Shown here: piece by piece, positions 17,561 through 25,810 of the stretch
Layout of the letters: every line of letters begins with the position of its first letter
Numbering within the stretch: position 1 is the stretch's first letter
Assembly: GCF_039939195.1 (NCBI RefSeq)
Contig: NZ_JBDUUH010000005.1
Span: 248,001 to 312,000 of the forward strand
From: Foliimonas ilicis
GTDB lineage: Bacteria > Pseudomonadota > Alphaproteobacteria > Rhizobiales > Rhizobiaceae
DNA: 64,000 bases
Direction of reading: 5' to 3'
Position numbers and translations under genes: made by a program
The notes under the pieces: model-generated
Told to the model about the DNA's origin: nothing
The model's input: only the letters and a program-made list of their open reading frames with translations
The model's database searches: none

Positions 17561-18803
17561 GCGCCCGCATCCGGTCGATGTACCACGTCGCGAATTTATC
17601 GAGGCTAGTTTCTGAAAAGGGAGAATAAGGGCCGGGTGTATAAGCAGGATCCATAATACCTGCCTGTGAGCGGGAAACGAGCTCTGAATCCTGATCGGTT
17701 GTCGCGAGCCAGACACTCGTCAACTTGTCCAGATCGTAGTCGACGCCCTCCACGGCGTCCTTGTGAACGAGCCATTTTGTCCGCACCAGTGTCTTTCCGG
17801 CAGAGAGCGGAATGACGATCGACACGACCGCATGGTCGCCCATGAAATGCTTCCAGCTATTGTGTCCCCACAAATGGGTATCGCCGAGATCCTTGCGCGT
17901 CATGGTTCCAAGCAGCTTGGACGACGCTGCGGTGGCATCTGGCGTCTGGGATTCGCCGGCGCCTGCAATGATCAGGCGTTGTGTGCGGAAATTGGTGGCG
18001 CAATCCAACAGTTGTTCTACAGCTGCCGATGGATGACCCTCCATCTCCCATCTGCTGGTTCGTTCGGCGTAAAGAGCCAGATGCTCCTCTGCCTGCGCCC
18101 TGTCCTCAGGGCTCAAACTATCCGGGTCAAAACCGAAATCGAGATCAACGAAAGATACGCAAAGTTCGGGATGGTTTGCCGAGCAATGGTAGCATTCACG
18201 GTTGTTCTCCAGCGTGAGCTTCCAATTGCCATGTTCGATCACGTCGCACTGGTGAGCGACTTTTGCGTTGCCAATATCGTATGGCGCGAGACGCTCCGCC
18301 ATAACTTCTTCAAGCCGATCGATATCCGCTGGCGGATCGTCTGAAAGACAGACGTAAATGAGCCCGCCAATCGATCTGAATGCGATCTGCTTGAGCGAGC
18401 GGCATTCCTTGTCGAAGTCGCGGCCCATATGCGGTGCGTAGACGAGTTGGCCCGAAAGCTCGTAGGTCCACTGATGATAGGGGCAAACGAGCTTCGATAT
18501 GATCGTCGTGCCCTCGTCGAGCAATCGTGAGCCACGATGACGGCAGACATTGTGCAGGACGCGGATTGCTCCGTCATCATCACGAAGCAAGATCAGGCTG
18601 CTCTTGCCAATATCTATGACGGTTGCATCTCCGGGTTCCGGAACGTCACATTCAAGGCCGACACAGATCCAATGTTTGCGAAAGAACACGTCGAGGTCCG
18701 CCTCGAAAACGTCCTCGCTTGTGTACAGTCCGGCCGGCAAAGAGTGCCCTTGCACACGAGCGTTCAGAAGCGAGCTGATGGTGGGTACTACTCTGTCCAG
18801 CAT
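17550..18803 (-). CDS. Rieske non-heme iron monooxygenase, quaternary ammonium (betaine) demethylase type
   Basis: A 417-residue oxygenase subunit. Rieske ligands Cys87, His89, Cys107 and His110; mononuclear iron site with His206 and His211 in NRECYHCSANH. The bridging residue between the two metal sites is Glu203, where most ring-hydroxylating dioxygenases have Asp. Glutamate is reported for carnitine monooxygenase CntA and is typical of the glycine betaine/stachydrine demethylase group. The enzyme would hydroxylate an N-methyl group, releasing formaldehyde. The neighbouring N-methylproline demethylase-like gene and betaine importer make proline betaine (stachydrine) a good candidate, glycine betaine or carnitine possible. 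Confidence 0.9.
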   Translation of the reverse strand: MLDRVVPTISSLLNARVQGHSLPAGLYTSEDVFEADLDVFFRKHWICVGLECDVPEPGDATVIDIGKSSLILLRDDDGAIRVLHNVCRHRGSRLLDEGTTIISKLVCPYHQWTYELSGQLVYAPHMGRDFDKECRSLKQIAFRSIGGLIYVCLSDDPPADIDRLEEVMAERLAPYDIGNAKVAHQCDVIEHGNWKLTLENNRECYHCSANHPELCVSFVDLDFGFDPDSLSPEDRAQAEEHLALYAERTSRWEMEGHPSAAVEQLLDCATNFRTQRLIIAGAGESQTPDATAASSKLLGTMTRKDLGDTHLWGHNSWKHFMGDHAVVSIVIPLSAGKTLVRTKWLVHKDAVEGVDYDLDKLTSVWLATTDQDSELVSRSQAGIMDPAYTPGPYSPFSETSLDKFATWYIDRMRAHGY

Positions 18804-18890
18804 GACATTCCCTAAAGTCAGGTCAGCCTCATGGTGACACCAAGAACCACCGGTCTCAACGGCACAAATGTGCTTGCCTCACATAAGGAA

Positions 18891-18937
18891 AAGTGATGCA
18901 AATGAGGTGGCACGTGCGGCAGTGTAAGTGACGCAAA
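18891..18937. promoter_or_regulatory. Direct repeat in the lysR/Rieske divergent region
   Basis: The 12-mer aagtgaYgcaaa occurs at 18891-18902 and 18926-18937, 35 bases apart on the same face of the helix within about half a turn, between the Rieske gene start (18803) and the LysR gene start (18981). A role as activator sites is inference. Confidence 0.4.
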
Positions 18938-18980
18938 CGGTGCGAGTTTCGATTAAGATCGATCGGTTGGAGCTCTCGTA

Positions 18981-19907
18981 ATGACCGGACTGAGAAGACG
19001 GCTTCCTCCACTGACCGGGCTGACCGTTTTCGAAGCGGCGGCGCGCCTTGGGAGTTTCACGAGGGCAGCGGCGGATCTGGGCGTCACTCAGGCGGCCGTC
19101 AGCCGGCAGATTCATCTGCTCGAAGTAGCCTTGGGCTTTCCTCTGTTTCGCAGGCTTCATCGAAGAATCGAGCTGACTGAAAAAGGCTTGGCGCTGTCTT
19201 CTTCCACAACGAGCGCCCTCAATTCGATTGCCGAAACCATTTCGAGCATCACCAGAGACGCTTCAGAGGAAGAACTCGCCATATCGGCCACGGTGTCGTT
19301 CTCGCAATTCTGGCTTTTGCCGAAGGTGTCCGGCTTTTCACGGCAATATCCCGACATAAAAATCAGGATCATATCTCAGGACAAGTCACCCAGCGTAGGC
19401 GATGGCGACGTCGACCTTGCCATTCGTTACGGCAATGGCATGTGGCCGGACGGCAAAGCCGATTTCCTGTTCGACGATGAAATATTTCCCGTATGCAGCC
19501 CGGAATATGCAGAGCGGTTGGGAGACATTTCGGATTTGGCAGAACTGGTCCGCTGCCCGCTCATCTCTCACGACACGGACGATCCCGCCTGGACCGGATG
19601 GAACGAGTGGCTGGCAGCATTCTCCGTTCAAGCTCCGAAACGCTCATCCGGTATGCGCTGCAGCTTCTATACCGAGACCATACATGCCGCATTGAACGGG
19701 CAGGGGATCGCGCTCGGTTGGCGGCGGCTCGTTGATGATTTGTTGAACCAGAATAGGCTCGTTCGGATAACGCCTCATTCGATGGTCACCCGCAACGGGT
19801 ATTTTATCGTCGTTCCCGGACGCCGTGCGAAAACCAGCCCAGTCGAAAAATTCGCCGAATGGCTGAAACGTGAGGCTGGAGTATCTTTCGAGGCCAGCCC
19901 TCTATGA
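18981..19907 (+). CDS. LysR-family regulator, GcvA-like
   Basis: A 308-residue LysR protein with helix-turn-helix at about residues 10-66 (FTRAAADLGVTQAAVSRQIHLLE) and the GcvA-type effector domain (DVDLAIRYGNG, ALNGQGIALGW). ATG 18981 follows TTGGAGC. It is divergent from the Rieske oxygenase gene with a 177-base control region, so it probably activates betaine demethylation. The next gene converges on it with an 18-base gap. Confidence 0.9.
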   Translation: MTGLRRRLPPLTGLTVFEAAARLGSFTRAAADLGVTQAAVSRQIHLLEVALGFPLFRRLHRRIELTEKGLALSSSTTSALNSIAETISSITRDASEEELAISATVSFSQFWLLPKVSGFSRQYPDIKIRIISQDKSPSVGDGDVDLAIRYGNGMWPDGKADFLFDDEIFPVCSPEYAERLGDISDLAELVRCPLISHDTDDPAWTGWNEWLAAFSVQAPKRSSGMRCSFYTETIHAALNGQGIALGWRRLVDDLLNQNRLVRITPHSMVTRNGYFIVVPGRRAKTSPVEKFAEWLKREAGVSFEASPL

Positions 19908-19924
19908 GATAGGCCTCGGCCCTT

Positions 19925-20368
19925 TCAGACACTGCTGAGCAAGAGACTTGTCTCGCTGTTTGCGACCCCATCGATCATCCTGACCTCACGCAATACGCGA
20001 TCGAATTCGGCAAGACTCGATGCTCTGATATTTGCGACGAGATCCCAATTGCCATTGGTCGTGTGAAGCATGTGCATTTCGGGTATGCCGCGAAGCTTGC
20101 GGATCACCTGCGTCGTCGACTTTCCGACTACTTCGATCATCATCACCGCGTGGACGGCTTTATCGTCATAGTCCTGCCGGACCCGCACGGTAAAACCCAG
20201 CAGCGTTCCAGACGACAGCAGGCGATCGAGTCTGTTCTGAATTGTTCCGCGTGCAACTCCGATTGCTTCCGCGAGCTTTGCAAGCGATGCCCGGCCATCG
20301 ACGCGCAGATGTGCGATGATCATCTGGTCAAGCTGATCGGGAGCGTATTTGGCGATGTCGTCGATCAT
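19925..20368 (-). CDS. Lrp/AsnC-family transcriptional regulator
   Basis: A 147-residue Lrp protein: N-terminal helix-turn-helix (residues 8-55, SLAKLAEAIGVARGTIQNRLDRLLSSG) and C-terminal RAM amino-acid-binding domain (AVHAVMMIEVVGKSTTQVIRKLRGIPEMHMLHTTNGNWD in part). I chose ATG 20368 (MIDDIAKYAPDQLDQMI) rather than an upstream TTG at 20407. It is divergent from ornithine cyclodeaminase, as Lrp-type regulators of arginine/ornithine catabolism often are, and probably activates that operon in response to an amino acid. Confidence 0.9.
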   Translation of the reverse strand: MIDDIAKYAPDQLDQMIIAHLRVDGRASLAKLAEAIGVARGTIQNRLDRLLSSGTLLGFTVRVRQDYDDKAVHAVMMIEVVGKSTTQVIRKLRGIPEMHMLHTTNGNWDLVANIRASSLAEFDRVLREVRMIDGVANSETSLLLSSV

Positions 20369-20423
20369 CGATTTTCCTGATGTGAATTTTGATATTCCGA
20401 GTGTCAAAAATTACAATCTACTG

Positions 20424-20453
20424 GCCGAAATAGCACAGAATTGAGATTTCGGC
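20424..20453. promoter_or_regulatory. Inverted repeat between lrp and ocd
   Basis: Perfect arms gccgaaat (20424-20431) and atttcggc (20446-20453) with 14 bases between them, 57 bases before the ocd start. The 22-base centre spacing fits a dimer or tetramer site for the divergent Lrp-type regulator. Confidence 0.5.
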
Positions 20454-20509
20454 GAGCATGATGAGGTTGTAGCTTTTGCTCACAGAAGTCCTGTTTCCAG
20501 GAGAGCAAA

Positions 20510-21559
20510 GTGACAATGTCCATACCATCCGACAAGGCAACGGTGCCTTTTGTCAGCGTCGACAACATGATGCGTCTTATCCACCATATTGGTGTTGAGA
20601 CGCTTTTGCGTGACCTGACGGATGTTATCGAAGAAGATTTTCGACGATGGGAAAGTTTCGACAAGACGCCGCGCGTTGCGAGCCATTCGCATGATGGGGT
20701 GATCGAATTGATGCCGACCTCGGACGGCAAGATTTACAGCTTCAAATACGTCAATGGTCACCCTAAAAATACAGCCGAAGGGCTTCAGACCGTCACCGCT
20801 TTCGGTATGCTTGCCGACGTATCTTCAGGATATCCGATACTTCTCACCGAAATGACGATGCTGACTGCGCTGCGGACTGCGGCGACGTCGGCAATGGCTG
20901 CAAGACATTTGGCGCCATCAGGCGCGCGCACTCTGGCAATGATCGGCAACGGCGCACAAGCCGAATTTCAGGCCCTTGCCATGAAAGCGGTCTGCGGTGT
21001 CGAGACGGTAAAGCTTTACGATATTGACCGTAGCGCCACCGAGAAGACGCTTCGCAATCTCGCGGGATTCGGACTTGAGATTATTGCATGTGCCTCTGCA
21101 GAGGCGGCAATTGAAGGCGCCGATATCATCACAACCTGCACGGCCGACAAGCAACTTGCTACGATCCTTACCGACAATATGATTGGATCCGGTGTGCATA
21201 TCAATGCGATCGGCGGCGACTGTCCGGGCAAGACTGAGCTCCACAAAGACATTCTGCTGCGGTCGGATATTTTCGTCGAATATCCACCCCAGACGCGCAT
21301 CGAAGGAGAAATTCAGCAGATGCCGGCGGATTTCCCGGTGACTGAGCTCTGGCGGGTTGTCTCAGGCGAATTGCCAGGCCGCAAGGATCAGCGTCAGATC
21401 ACACTATTCGATAGTGTTGGTTTCGCGACTGAGGATTTCTCCGCGTTGCGTTACGTTCGCGACCGTCTGGCTGGCACCGACTTTTTTCAGAACCTCGACA
21501 TCATAGCCGATCCGGACGATCCGCGCGATCTGTTCGGCATGCTGCAGCGCGCGCGCTGA
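20510..21559 (+). CDS. ocd: Ornithine cyclodeaminase
   Basis: A 349-residue member of the ornithine cyclodeaminase/mu-crystallin family. Substrate part with TEMTMLTALRTAATSAMAARHLA (in pieces at about 113-135), Rossmann motif IGNGAQAEFQ at about 145, and NAIGGDCPGKTEL with the catalytic Asp. It converts ornithine to proline plus ammonia using NAD. The GTG at 20510 is 6 bases after AGGAG and is favoured; ATG 20516 is possible. It is followed 19 bases later by a CtlX-type hydrolase, so arginine-derived compounds probably feed into ornithine and then proline. Confidence 0.92.
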   Translation: MTMSIPSDKATVPFVSVDNMMRLIHHIGVETLLRDLTDVIEEDFRRWESFDKTPRVASHSHDGVIELMPTSDGKIYSFKYVNGHPKNTAEGLQTVTAFGMLADVSSGYPILLTEMTMLTALRTAATSAMAARHLAPSGARTLAMIGNGAQAEFQALAMKAVCGVETVKLYDIDRSATEKTLRNLAGFGLEIIACASAEAAIEGADIITTCTADKQLATILTDNMIGSGVHINAIGGDCPGKTELHKDILLRSDIFVEYPPQTRIEGEIQQMPADFPVTELWRVVSGELPGRKDQRQITLFDSVGFATEDFSALRYVRDRLAGTDFFQNLDIIADPDDPRDLFGMLQRAR

Positions 21560-21578
21560 TTTTTCAGGAGCAAGAGCT

Positions 21579-22511
21579 ATGTCCAAACGTCCGACATATT
21601 CCATTCAGGCGCCCTCCGCCGTCGTCATGGTGCGGCCGCACCATTTTACCGTCAACACCGAAACGGCGGCCGACAATTTGTTTCAAGCCAGGGACGACGG
21701 CAGCATCGACGTCGCGCCGCTTGCCTATGCAGAAGTAACGCGAGCTGCGGAAATCCTGCAAAACCACGGTGTCACCGTGCATGTTTTCGAGGATACGGGG
21801 ACGCAGACGCCGGACTCGGTCTTCCCAAACAACTGGTTTTCCACCCACGCTGGCGGCCATGTCGCCATATATCCGATGAAAGCGGTCAACCGGCGTCTGG
21901 AGCGGCGCAACGATGTGATCGAACTGCTGAAACAGCGCTACCGCGTTCAGGAGGTCATCGATTATTCCGGCCTTGAACCTGACGGCCTGTTTCTCGAGGG
22001 CACGGGTGCGATGGTTCTCGATCATATCGACCGTGTTGCTTATGCGGTGCGTTCCGATCGGACAGATCCGATCGCTCTTGAACGCTTTTGCACCCAGTTC
22101 AACTTCGAGCCGATGGCATTCGACGCCGCTGACGGCAATGGCGTCGCGGTCTACCATACCAACGTACTGATGTGCGTAGCGACGGACTTCGCGATGATCG
22201 GACTCGACATGATCACCGCCGAGGCGCGGCGGCGGGAAATCGTTGCGCGTTTCGAACGCTCTGGCCGTCAGGTAATCGCGCTCAGCAATGCACAGATCGT
22301 TCAGTTCGCAGGCAATGCGATTGAACTTCAGGGGAAAGAGGGACGAATTCTGGCGCTATCGACAACAGCGCTTGCGGCTTTGGATGTCGATCAAATCGCT
22401 GCAATCGAAGAAAGCGCGAAGCTTGTTGCGCTGGATATCCCGACCATCGAGCGCGCTGGCGGATCGGTACGCTGTACGCTTGCCGGCATCCACCTGATGC
22501 CGCGTGGCTAA
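21579..22511 (+). CDS. ctlX: CtlX-type amidinotransferase-family hydrolase (citrulline/dimethylarginine hydrolase-like)
   Basis: A 310-residue beta/alpha-propeller protein of the guanidino-modifying superfamily. It shows PDSVFPNNWFSTH (about residues 79-91), LFLEGTGAMVLDH (Glu and Asp of the active site), YHTNVLM with the catalytic His, and near the C-terminus RCTLAGIHL with the catalytic Cys. Family members release ammonia or alkylamine from citrulline, arginine or methylarginines. ATG 21579 follows AGGAGCAAGAG. With ornithine cyclodeaminase upstream, citrulline to ornithine to proline is a coherent route. Confidence 0.8.
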   Translation: MSKRPTYSIQAPSAVVMVRPHHFTVNTETAADNLFQARDDGSIDVAPLAYAEVTRAAEILQNHGVTVHVFEDTGTQTPDSVFPNNWFSTHAGGHVAIYPMKAVNRRLERRNDVIELLKQRYRVQEVIDYSGLEPDGLFLEGTGAMVLDHIDRVAYAVRSDRTDPIALERFCTQFNFEPMAFDAADGNGVAVYHTNVLMCVATDFAMIGLDMITAEARRREIVARFERSGRQVIALSNAQIVQFAGNAIELQGKEGRILALSTTALAALDVDQIAAIEESAKLVALDIPTIERAGGSVRCTLAGIHLMPRG

Positions 22512-22518
22512 TCAGATT

Positions 22519-22555
22519 GATAAAAGCCGCCAGTCAAATCCCGGCGGCTTTTATC
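22519..22555. terminator. Bidirectional rho-independent terminator
   Basis: Arms gataaaagccgcc (22519-22531) and ggcggcttttatc (22543-22555), 13 bases, with an 11-base loop. A/T runs on both sides let it serve both the ctlX transcript and the convergent ureohydrolase/ABC operon. Confidence 0.85.
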
Positions 22556-22574
22556 TTGCACTGTAATCAGATGC

Positions 22575-23537
22575 TCAGGCGACCTGGCGGGCAATGATGC
22601 CGAGCGCCGAGGTAATCACGCGCGAGAAGGTGAAGGCGCCGAGACCGTCGACATCACGCTCAGGCATGAACTCCACGAAGTCCATGGCTGCGATCTTGCC
22701 ACGTCCTGCCGCACCCCGGATGAGATCGACCACCTGATAATAGCTTAGCCCGCCGGGAGCACGGCCAATGACGCCCGGAACGAGCGCAGGGTCGAGCGCA
22801 TCGGCGTCGATGCAGATAATCACGTTGCTGCCTTCCGGGATCAGTTCCAGCGCTGCTTCTACGCCGCGCTTGTGCAACTCGTAGGCTGTGATGAAATCGA
22901 CACCCCAGGCAACCGCGTCTTCGTAGTCTTGTGTAGCGGCAGAACCAATACCGCGCGCGCCGACCTGGATGATGCGTTCGATATGCGGCATCTCCGACGA
23001 GCGGCGCATTGTCGAAGACAAGCCCATGCGCTCATCCATGTGGATTTCACGCCAATCGATATGCGCATCGATCTGGAGAATGGTGTATTTTTTCCCGTCG
23101 GCCAGAGTGCCGATGGCTTCGATCATCGGGATCGGAATGGAGTCGTCACCGCCAAGCAGAATAGGAACGGCACCACGCTTCAGCACCTTCGACACCGCCT
23201 CGCAGATGATCGTGCGGTTTCCGGCGCCATCCGCCTCGTCGTAAGGCAGATTGCCGCAATCGACTGCACGCAGACGTGGTTCCGGGAAGACCTTGCCGCC
23301 ATTGTCGAAATCATGACGATCGACATTGGCCGTCAGCGAACCGGTTGCCTGCCGAAGAGCATCAGGACCGTTGCGGCAATAAGCTCCGACCGACCGGTAC
23401 GGTGTCCCGCAAGGCACGCCGATTATCGCGATCGGTGCGCTGAGCGTGTCGAGGTCGGTGCAGGCATCAAGGCCGAGAAAAGTCGTGGTTTCGGATGCTG
23501 CACCAAAGAGTGCACCAAGGTCAGCTTTTTGGTTCAT
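22575..23537 (-). CDS. Ureohydrolase (agmatinase/guanidino acid hydrolase family), atypical metal site
   Basis: A 320-residue arginase-fold protein. Motifs: GGDDS (residues 129-133), DAHID (157-161) and CIDADALDP (about 247-255). The first normally reads GGDHS; here Asp132 stands where arginases and agmatinases have a manganese-binding His. The enzyme should hydrolyse a guanidino compound to urea and an amine, but with changed metal preference or substrate. ATG 23537 follows GAGGAACTCTCC. It is the last gene of the ABC importer operon, 48 bases after a permease, so its substrate is probably what the importer brings in. Confidence 0.85.
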   Translation of the reverse strand: MNQKADLGALFGAASETTTFLGLDACTDLDTLSAPIAIIGVPCGTPYRSVGAYCRNGPDALRQATGSLTANVDRHDFDNGGKVFPEPRLRAVDCGNLPYDEADGAGNRTIICEAVSKVLKRGAVPILLGGDDSIPIPMIEAIGTLADGKKYTILQIDAHIDWREIHMDERMGLSSTMRRSSEMPHIERIIQVGARGIGSAATQDYEDAVAWGVDFITAYELHKRGVEAALELIPEGSNVIICIDADALDPALVPGVIGRAPGGLSYYQVVDLIRGAAGRGKIAAMDFVEFMPERDVDGLGAFTFSRVITSALGIIARQVA

Positions 23538-23585
23538 GGAGAGTTCCTCTTTTATCGGTCGTTGCTTGTGGGTGTGGGCTGCTTG

Positions 23586-24278
23586 TTAGCCGCGTCTTTG
23601 GTCCAGGTAGCCGACCCATCTACGCTCGATAAGCTGAAACGCCGAGACGAGCACAAATGTCAGAACCAGATAGATGGCTGCTGCCGTCGCATAGGGCTCG
23701 AACTGAATGTAGTAGGTCAGCGTGATGTTGCGGGCGACGCCCGTCGTCTCCAGCAGGGTCACTGTGCTTGCAAGGGATGTCGCCTGCAGCATCATGATCG
23801 TTTCATTGCCGTAGAGCGGCAGCGAGCGCGTCAGCATCGAGGGAATGAAGATGCGGCGCGCGCGCGTTAGCGGGGACATGCCGTAGGCCCGTGCGGCCTC
23901 GACTTCGCCGATCGGAATATGGCGCAGTCCGCCTGCGAAAATCTCGGTGGTATAGGCAGTGGTGTTCAGAACGAAGGCGATCAACACGCAAATCAGCGGG
24001 CTTGAAAGCCACGGCCAAAGGATGCTCTCGCGGACCAGCTCGAACTGGGCAAGGCCGAAATAGATGAGAAATAGCTGTACCAGTAACGGTGTGCCGCGAA
24101 AGATCAGCGTGTAAACGAAGACCGGATACTGGATCAGGCGCGACGGGCTGTTGCGAGCAAAGGCGAGGGGCACGGCAATAAGGAACGAGATGCCGAGGGA
24201 TGCCACGGTCAGCAGCAACGTCAATTTTGCACCTTCGGCATAAAGGCCAAGGTTTTCGACGATGATATCCCAGTTCAT
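23586..24278 (-). CDS. Basic amino acid-type ABC importer permease (HisM-like)
   Basis: A 230-residue inner-membrane protein with about five transmembrane helices. The coupling loop GEVEAARAYGMSPLTRARRIFIPSML is the HisM/ArtM EAA motif (quoted in shortened form: GEVEAARAYGM). It overlaps the other permease by 4 bases and pairs with it. It forms half of the channel for an arginine/ornithine/octopine-type substrate. Confidence 0.92.
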   Translation of the reverse strand: MNWDIIVENLGLYAEGAKLTLLLTVASLGISFLIAVPLAFARNSPSRLIQYPVFVYTLIFRGTPLLVQLFLIYFGLAQFELVRESILWPWLSSPLICVLIAFVLNTTAYTTEIFAGGLRHIPIGEVEAARAYGMSPLTRARRIFIPSMLTRSLPLYGNETIMMLQATSLASTVTLLETTGVARNITLTYYIQFEPYATAAAIYLVLTFVLVSAFQLIERRWVGYLDQRRG

Positions 24279-24964
24279 AGCGAAAGCTGCCTTATGCCAC
24301 GGTTGAAGCGGTGAGCGACCGCGATGAGCACGAGCATTGAAAGGACGGTGATGGCCAGATAAAAACCTGCAGCAACCAGATAGAAGGTAAAGGGTTGTCC
24401 GGTTGCCTCTGCAGCGCCCTTGGCCCGGAACATCACATCCTGAAGACCGATCAACGAAACGAGCGCTGTTGCCTTGACGAGCACCAGCCAGTTGTTGGTA
24501 AAGCCCGGCAACGCCAGACGGATCATCTGCGGCAGCACGATATGCGTGAAGATGCGTGTGGGGCGAAGCCCATAGGCGACGGCCGCTTCCACTTGCCCTT
24601 TGGGAATATTCATCAGGGCAGCCTTGAAGGTTTCGGTCATGTAGGCACCGAAGATCATGCCGAGCGTCGCGATGCCGGCGAACAATGGTGAGAATTCGAT
24701 GCGGATGTCAAAACCGGCATTATCCGTCAGTTGATTGAGCAAAGAAGGCAGGCTGTAGTAGACCAGTAGCATCACCACCAGGTCCGGTATGCCGCGGACG
24801 ATGAATGTGTAGGTTCCTGCGCCGGCGCGAAGCAGCCTGCTCCGCGACAGCTTGCAATAAGCTGCAACGAGCCCGAGGATCACTGCAACGACAAGCGATG
24901 CGAAGGCAAGCAGCAGGGTTGTTGCCCCTGCTGCAAGGATCGTTCTCGTAAAATCAGCGATCAT
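24275..24964 (-). CDS. Basic amino acid-type ABC importer permease (HisQ-like)
   Basis: A 229-residue permease with about five helices and the EAA loop GQVEAAVAYGLRPTRIFTHI. It lies 7 bases after the binding-protein gene and overlaps the next permease by 4 bases (ATGA type). The pair of related permeases is characteristic of the polar amino acid uptake family. Confidence 0.92.
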   Translation of the reverse strand: MIADFTRTILAAGATTLLLAFASLVVAVILGLVAAYCKLSRSRLLRAGAGTYTFIVRGIPDLVVMLLVYYSLPSLLNQLTDNAGFDIRIEFSPLFAGIATLGMIFGAYMTETFKAALMNIPKGQVEAAVAYGLRPTRIFTHIVLPQMIRLALPGFTNNWLVLVKATALVSLIGLQDVMFRAKGAAEATGQPFTFYLVAAGFYLAITVLSMLVLIAVAHRFNRGIRQLSL

Positions 24965-24971
24965 GATCGCT

Positions 24972-25736
24972 TTATTCGCCGAAATATTTTGTATTCAGCG
25001 CTTCCAGCGTGCCGTTTTCCCGCACAATAGAGAGGCCCTTATTGATTTCGCCGAGAAGTTTGTCGTTCTTCTTGTTGATGGCGATCGCAACGCCTTCACC
25101 GAACTCCTTGGCGTCCTTTCCGGTCAGTTGAGGCCCGGTCAGCTCGAAGTTCTTGCCGTTATCCGTGGCCAGGAACCCGTGGGTGATCTGCGCCTGGTAG
25201 CTGATGTGAAGATCGGCGCGGCCAGCGGTCAGTTCCAGATAGGGCGCGCTGCCGGTATCATAGCGCTTGATGGTGGCTGTCGGATAATGAGCGGTGACAT
25301 AGGCGTCCATAGGCGTTCCTGTCTGAACCGCAATCGTCTTTCCGGCGAGCCCGTCCGGTGTGAATTCAAAAGACGCGCCCTTCTTGGCGACGAAGCGGAA
25401 GATCGGGTGATCGTAGATATCGCTGAAGGCGATGATCTGGCGGCGTTTGTCGGTGACTGTCAGCTGCGAGATCAGCGCATCGTATTTGCCGTCCATCAGG
25501 CCGGGGATCATGCCATCCCAAGCGGCGTTGAAAATATCGCAGTTCAGTTCGGCAGCATCGCAGACCGCCTGCATCAATTCCACATCATAGCCAACGAGCT
25601 GGCCTTTCGAATCGATCGATTCAAAGGGCGGGAAAGTTGCGTCAGTTGCGATTTTGACCTGGTCGGCGGCGTGGGATGCGGTGGAGGCGAGTGCGATCAT
25701 CGCAGCAGCGAGAATCGATTTGACGGCAATTTTCAT
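24972..25736 (-). CDS. Basic amino acid-type ABC importer, periplasmic binding protein
   Basis: A 254-residue protein with a Sec signal peptide (MKIAVKSILAAAMIALASTA, cleavage near SHA-AD) and the family-3 solute-binding fold: ATDATFPPFES, YDALISQLTVTDKR, GKTIAVQTGT. These match lysine/arginine/ornithine and octopine/nopaline binding proteins. I chose ATG 25736 with the signal peptide immediately following; 25799 would add an unlikely charged leader. Given the ureohydrolase in the operon, arginine, agmatine or another guanidino compound is a sensible guess. Confidence 0.92.
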   Translation of the reverse strand: MKIAVKSILAAAMIALASTASHAADQVKIATDATFPPFESIDSKGQLVGYDVELMQAVCDAAELNCDIFNAAWDGMIPGLMDGKYDALISQLTVTDKRRQIIAFSDIYDHPIFRFVAKKGASFEFTPDGLAGKTIAVQTGTPMDAYVTAHYPTATIKRYDTGSAPYLELTAGRADLHISYQAQITHGFLATDNGKNFELTGPQLTGKDAKEFGEGVAIAINKKNDKLLGEINKGLSIVRENGTLEALNTKYFGE

Positions 25737-25810
25737 AATTTTGTCCTCTGGATGGTGGGTGATAGTTTTCTTTTTGAAGCTTGATCCGGCAGTCATCATG
25801 GACTTGGGGG

